64,000 nt of DNA from Bacteroidaceae bacterium (GTDB lineage: Bacteria > Bacteroidota > Bacteroidia > Bacteroidales > Bacteroidaceae), in contig JAFXEF010000018.1 of NCBI GenBank assembly GCA_017520935.1, forward strand, positions 45,052 to 109,051, given 5' to 3'. The first letter of the stretch is position 1; each line of letters opens with the position of its first letter. Of this stretch, positions 62,835 through 64,000 are shown in pieces. The notes beneath the pieces were generated by a model that searched no databases, had not been told where the DNA came from, and was given only the letters and a program-made list of their open reading frames with translations. A program made the translations under genes and the position numbers.

Positions 62835-63533
62835 TTAAATTTCATCACATGATTTGGGATCAATCTTGATACCACGGCTCATGGTACTTGAAAGATAAAT
62901 GCTCTTGATATAAGTTCCCTTGGCTGCACTAGGTTTCAGCTTATTGATAGTAGCAATAAACTCCTTAGCGTTCTCGCGGATAGCTTCAGGTGTGAAAGAA
63001 ACCTTACCGATAGAAGTATGTACGATACCAGACTTGTCTACCTTAAAGTCAATCTTACCCTGCTTAACTTCCTTAACAGCTTTGGCAACATCCATTGTTA
63101 CAGTACCACTCTTGGGGTTAGGCATCAAGCCACGGGGACCCAATACACGACCGAGGGCACCAATCTTACCCATGATAGACGGCATGGTGATGATTACATC
63201 AACATCTGTCCATCCACCTTTGATCTTCTCAATATATTCATCGAGACCAACATAATCGGCACCTGCTTCCTTAGCTGCGGCTTCCTGATCAGAAGTACAG
63301 AGTGCGAGCACACGTACCACCTTACCAGTACCGTTGGGAAGAGAGACAACACCACGAACCATCTGATTTGCCTTACGGGGGTCAACGCCCAAACGTACGT
63401 CAATATCAACCGAAGCGTCAAACTTGGTAGTCGTGATTTCCTTCACCAAGCTTGCAGCCTCCTTCAAGGTGTATACCTTACCTTCTTCAATCTTGGAAGC
63501 GGCCAACTTTTGATTTTTTGTCAGTTTACCCAT
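62835..63533 (-). CDS. rplA: 50S ribosomal protein L1
   Basis: 232 residues beginning [19 protein letters not shown], with [35 protein letters not shown] and [30 protein letters not shown] typical of L1, which binds the mobile 23S stalk and, in some bacteria, its own mRNA. It follows rplK by 15 bases. Confidence 0.97.
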   Translation of the reverse strand: MGKLTKNQKLAASKIEEGKVYTLKEAASLVKEITTTKFDASVDIDVRLGVDPRKANQMVRGVVSLPNGTGKVVRVLALCTSDQEAAAKEAGADYVGLDEYIEKIKGGWTDVDVIITMPSIMGKIGALGRVLGPRGLMPNPKSGTVTMDVAKAVKEVKQGKIDFKVDKSGIVHTSIGKVSFTPEAIRENAKEFIATINKLKPSAAKGTYIKSIYLSSTMSRGIKIDPKSCDEI

Positions 63534-63548
63534 TCTAATTGAAGTTTT

Positions 63549-63992
63549 TTAGTTATTACCGGGGAATTCGCCCTTTACATTGATACCCATACTGCGAGCT
63601 GTACCGGCAACCATTGTCATAGCAGCCTCCACAGTGAAGCAGTTCAAGTCTACGAGTTTATCCTGAGCAATCGTTCTGATCTGTTCCCAAGTGAGTTCAG
63701 CAATCTTCTTACGATTAGGCTCAGCAGAACCACTCTTTTGCTTTGTTGCCTCGAGCAGCTGAATAGCTACAGGAGGAGTCTTGATAACAAAGTCGAATGA
63801 CTTGTCTGAGTAATAAGTAATGATTACAGGCAGAACTTTACCCGCCTTGTCCTGGGTTCTGGCATTGAATTGCTTGCAAAACTCCATGATGTTCAAACCC
63901 TTTGAACCCAATGCAGGACCAACGGGAGGTGATGGATTTGCAGCGCCTCCTTTAATCTGTAATTTGATTATTCCAGCAACTTCTTTAGCCAT
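63549..63992 (-). CDS. rplK: 50S ribosomal protein L11
   Basis: 147 residues, complete in the window (ATG at 63992, eight bases from the edge). [29 protein letters not shown] and the C-terminal [12 protein letters not shown] identify L11, part of the GTPase-associated centre and the thiostrepton target. Upstream genes (in Bacteroidales usually nusG and secE) are outside the window. Confidence 0.97.
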   Translation of the reverse strand: MAKEVAGIIKLQIKGGAANPSPPVGPALGSKGLNIMEFCKQFNARTQDKAGKVLPVIITYYSDKSFDFVIKTPPVAIQLLEATKQKSGSAEPNRKKIAELTWEQIRTIAQDKLVDLNCFTVEAAMTMVAGTARSMGINVKGEFPGNN

Positions 63993-64000
63993 TTTTGTAA

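Overview
The window comes from a Bacteroidales chromosome (Bacteroides/Prevotella group). The evidence is the repeated promoter pattern TTTG-N19/20-TAnnTTTG, Bacteroidetes-only families (DUF3244, DUF4248, smalltalk, VirE-N/VapE, HU with a surface-type repeat), the rplKAJL-rpoBC order and the style of the leucine and rhamnose genes. Genus and species cannot be fixed from sequence reading alone. Layout: (1) 1-4.2 kb: a cut-off secreted protein, threonine dehydrogenase, then an AT-rich Type II restriction-modification pair (HindVP-like nuclease and C5 methyltransferase). (2) 4.2-5.9 kb: debris of an integrative conjugative element (3' end of a DUF3945 gene, 5' end of topB) beside tRNA-Lys, with ordered short repeats and hairpins. 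(3) 6.0-9.3 kb: AI-2E-type permease and a DEAD-box RNA helicase. (4) 9.35-14.5 kb: a compact cassette of M15 peptidase, two tiny peptides, an HU-like protein, DUF4248, a VirE-N/VapE helicase and a frameshifted divergent HTH gene. It carries a 224-bp nested inverted repeat with tandem 9-mers around an AT-rich core, and a 26-bp perfect palindrome at the divergent promoter. This resembles the replication/control block of a satellite element and is the best candidate for an undescribed system. (5) 14.5-25 kb: cell-surface genes (transglutaminase-like lipoprotein, N-truncated O-antigen ligase, M23 lipoprotein with cysteine knuckles, DUF3244, membrane TPR protein, GH43-like enzyme, alkaline phosphatase). 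(6) 24.7-31.6 kb: argC (catalytic Cys replaced) with argR, then divergent rhaB-rhaA-sugar transporter and lipoate ligase. (7) 31.9-37 kb: tandem tRNA-Val genes, thioredoxin, dnaE. (8) 37.2-40.4 kb: an AT-rich single-chain restriction-methyltransferase plus HTH gene between inverted copies of an ~86-bp repeat. (9) 40.6-46.8 kb: leuA-leuC-leuD-leuB, interrupted by a dead GxxExxY cassette and preceded by a leucine-rich leader peptide and terminator, so probably controlled by attenuation. (10) 47-53.5 kb: GH51 arabinofuranosidase, lipoprotein, S41 protease, PfkB kinase, tandem tRNA-Asn genes. (11) 53.6-64 kb: rplK-rplA-rplJ-rplL-rpoB-rpoC with a hairpin before rpoB. A GC-rich palindromic element recurs in this window and sits in frame inside at least three coding genes.
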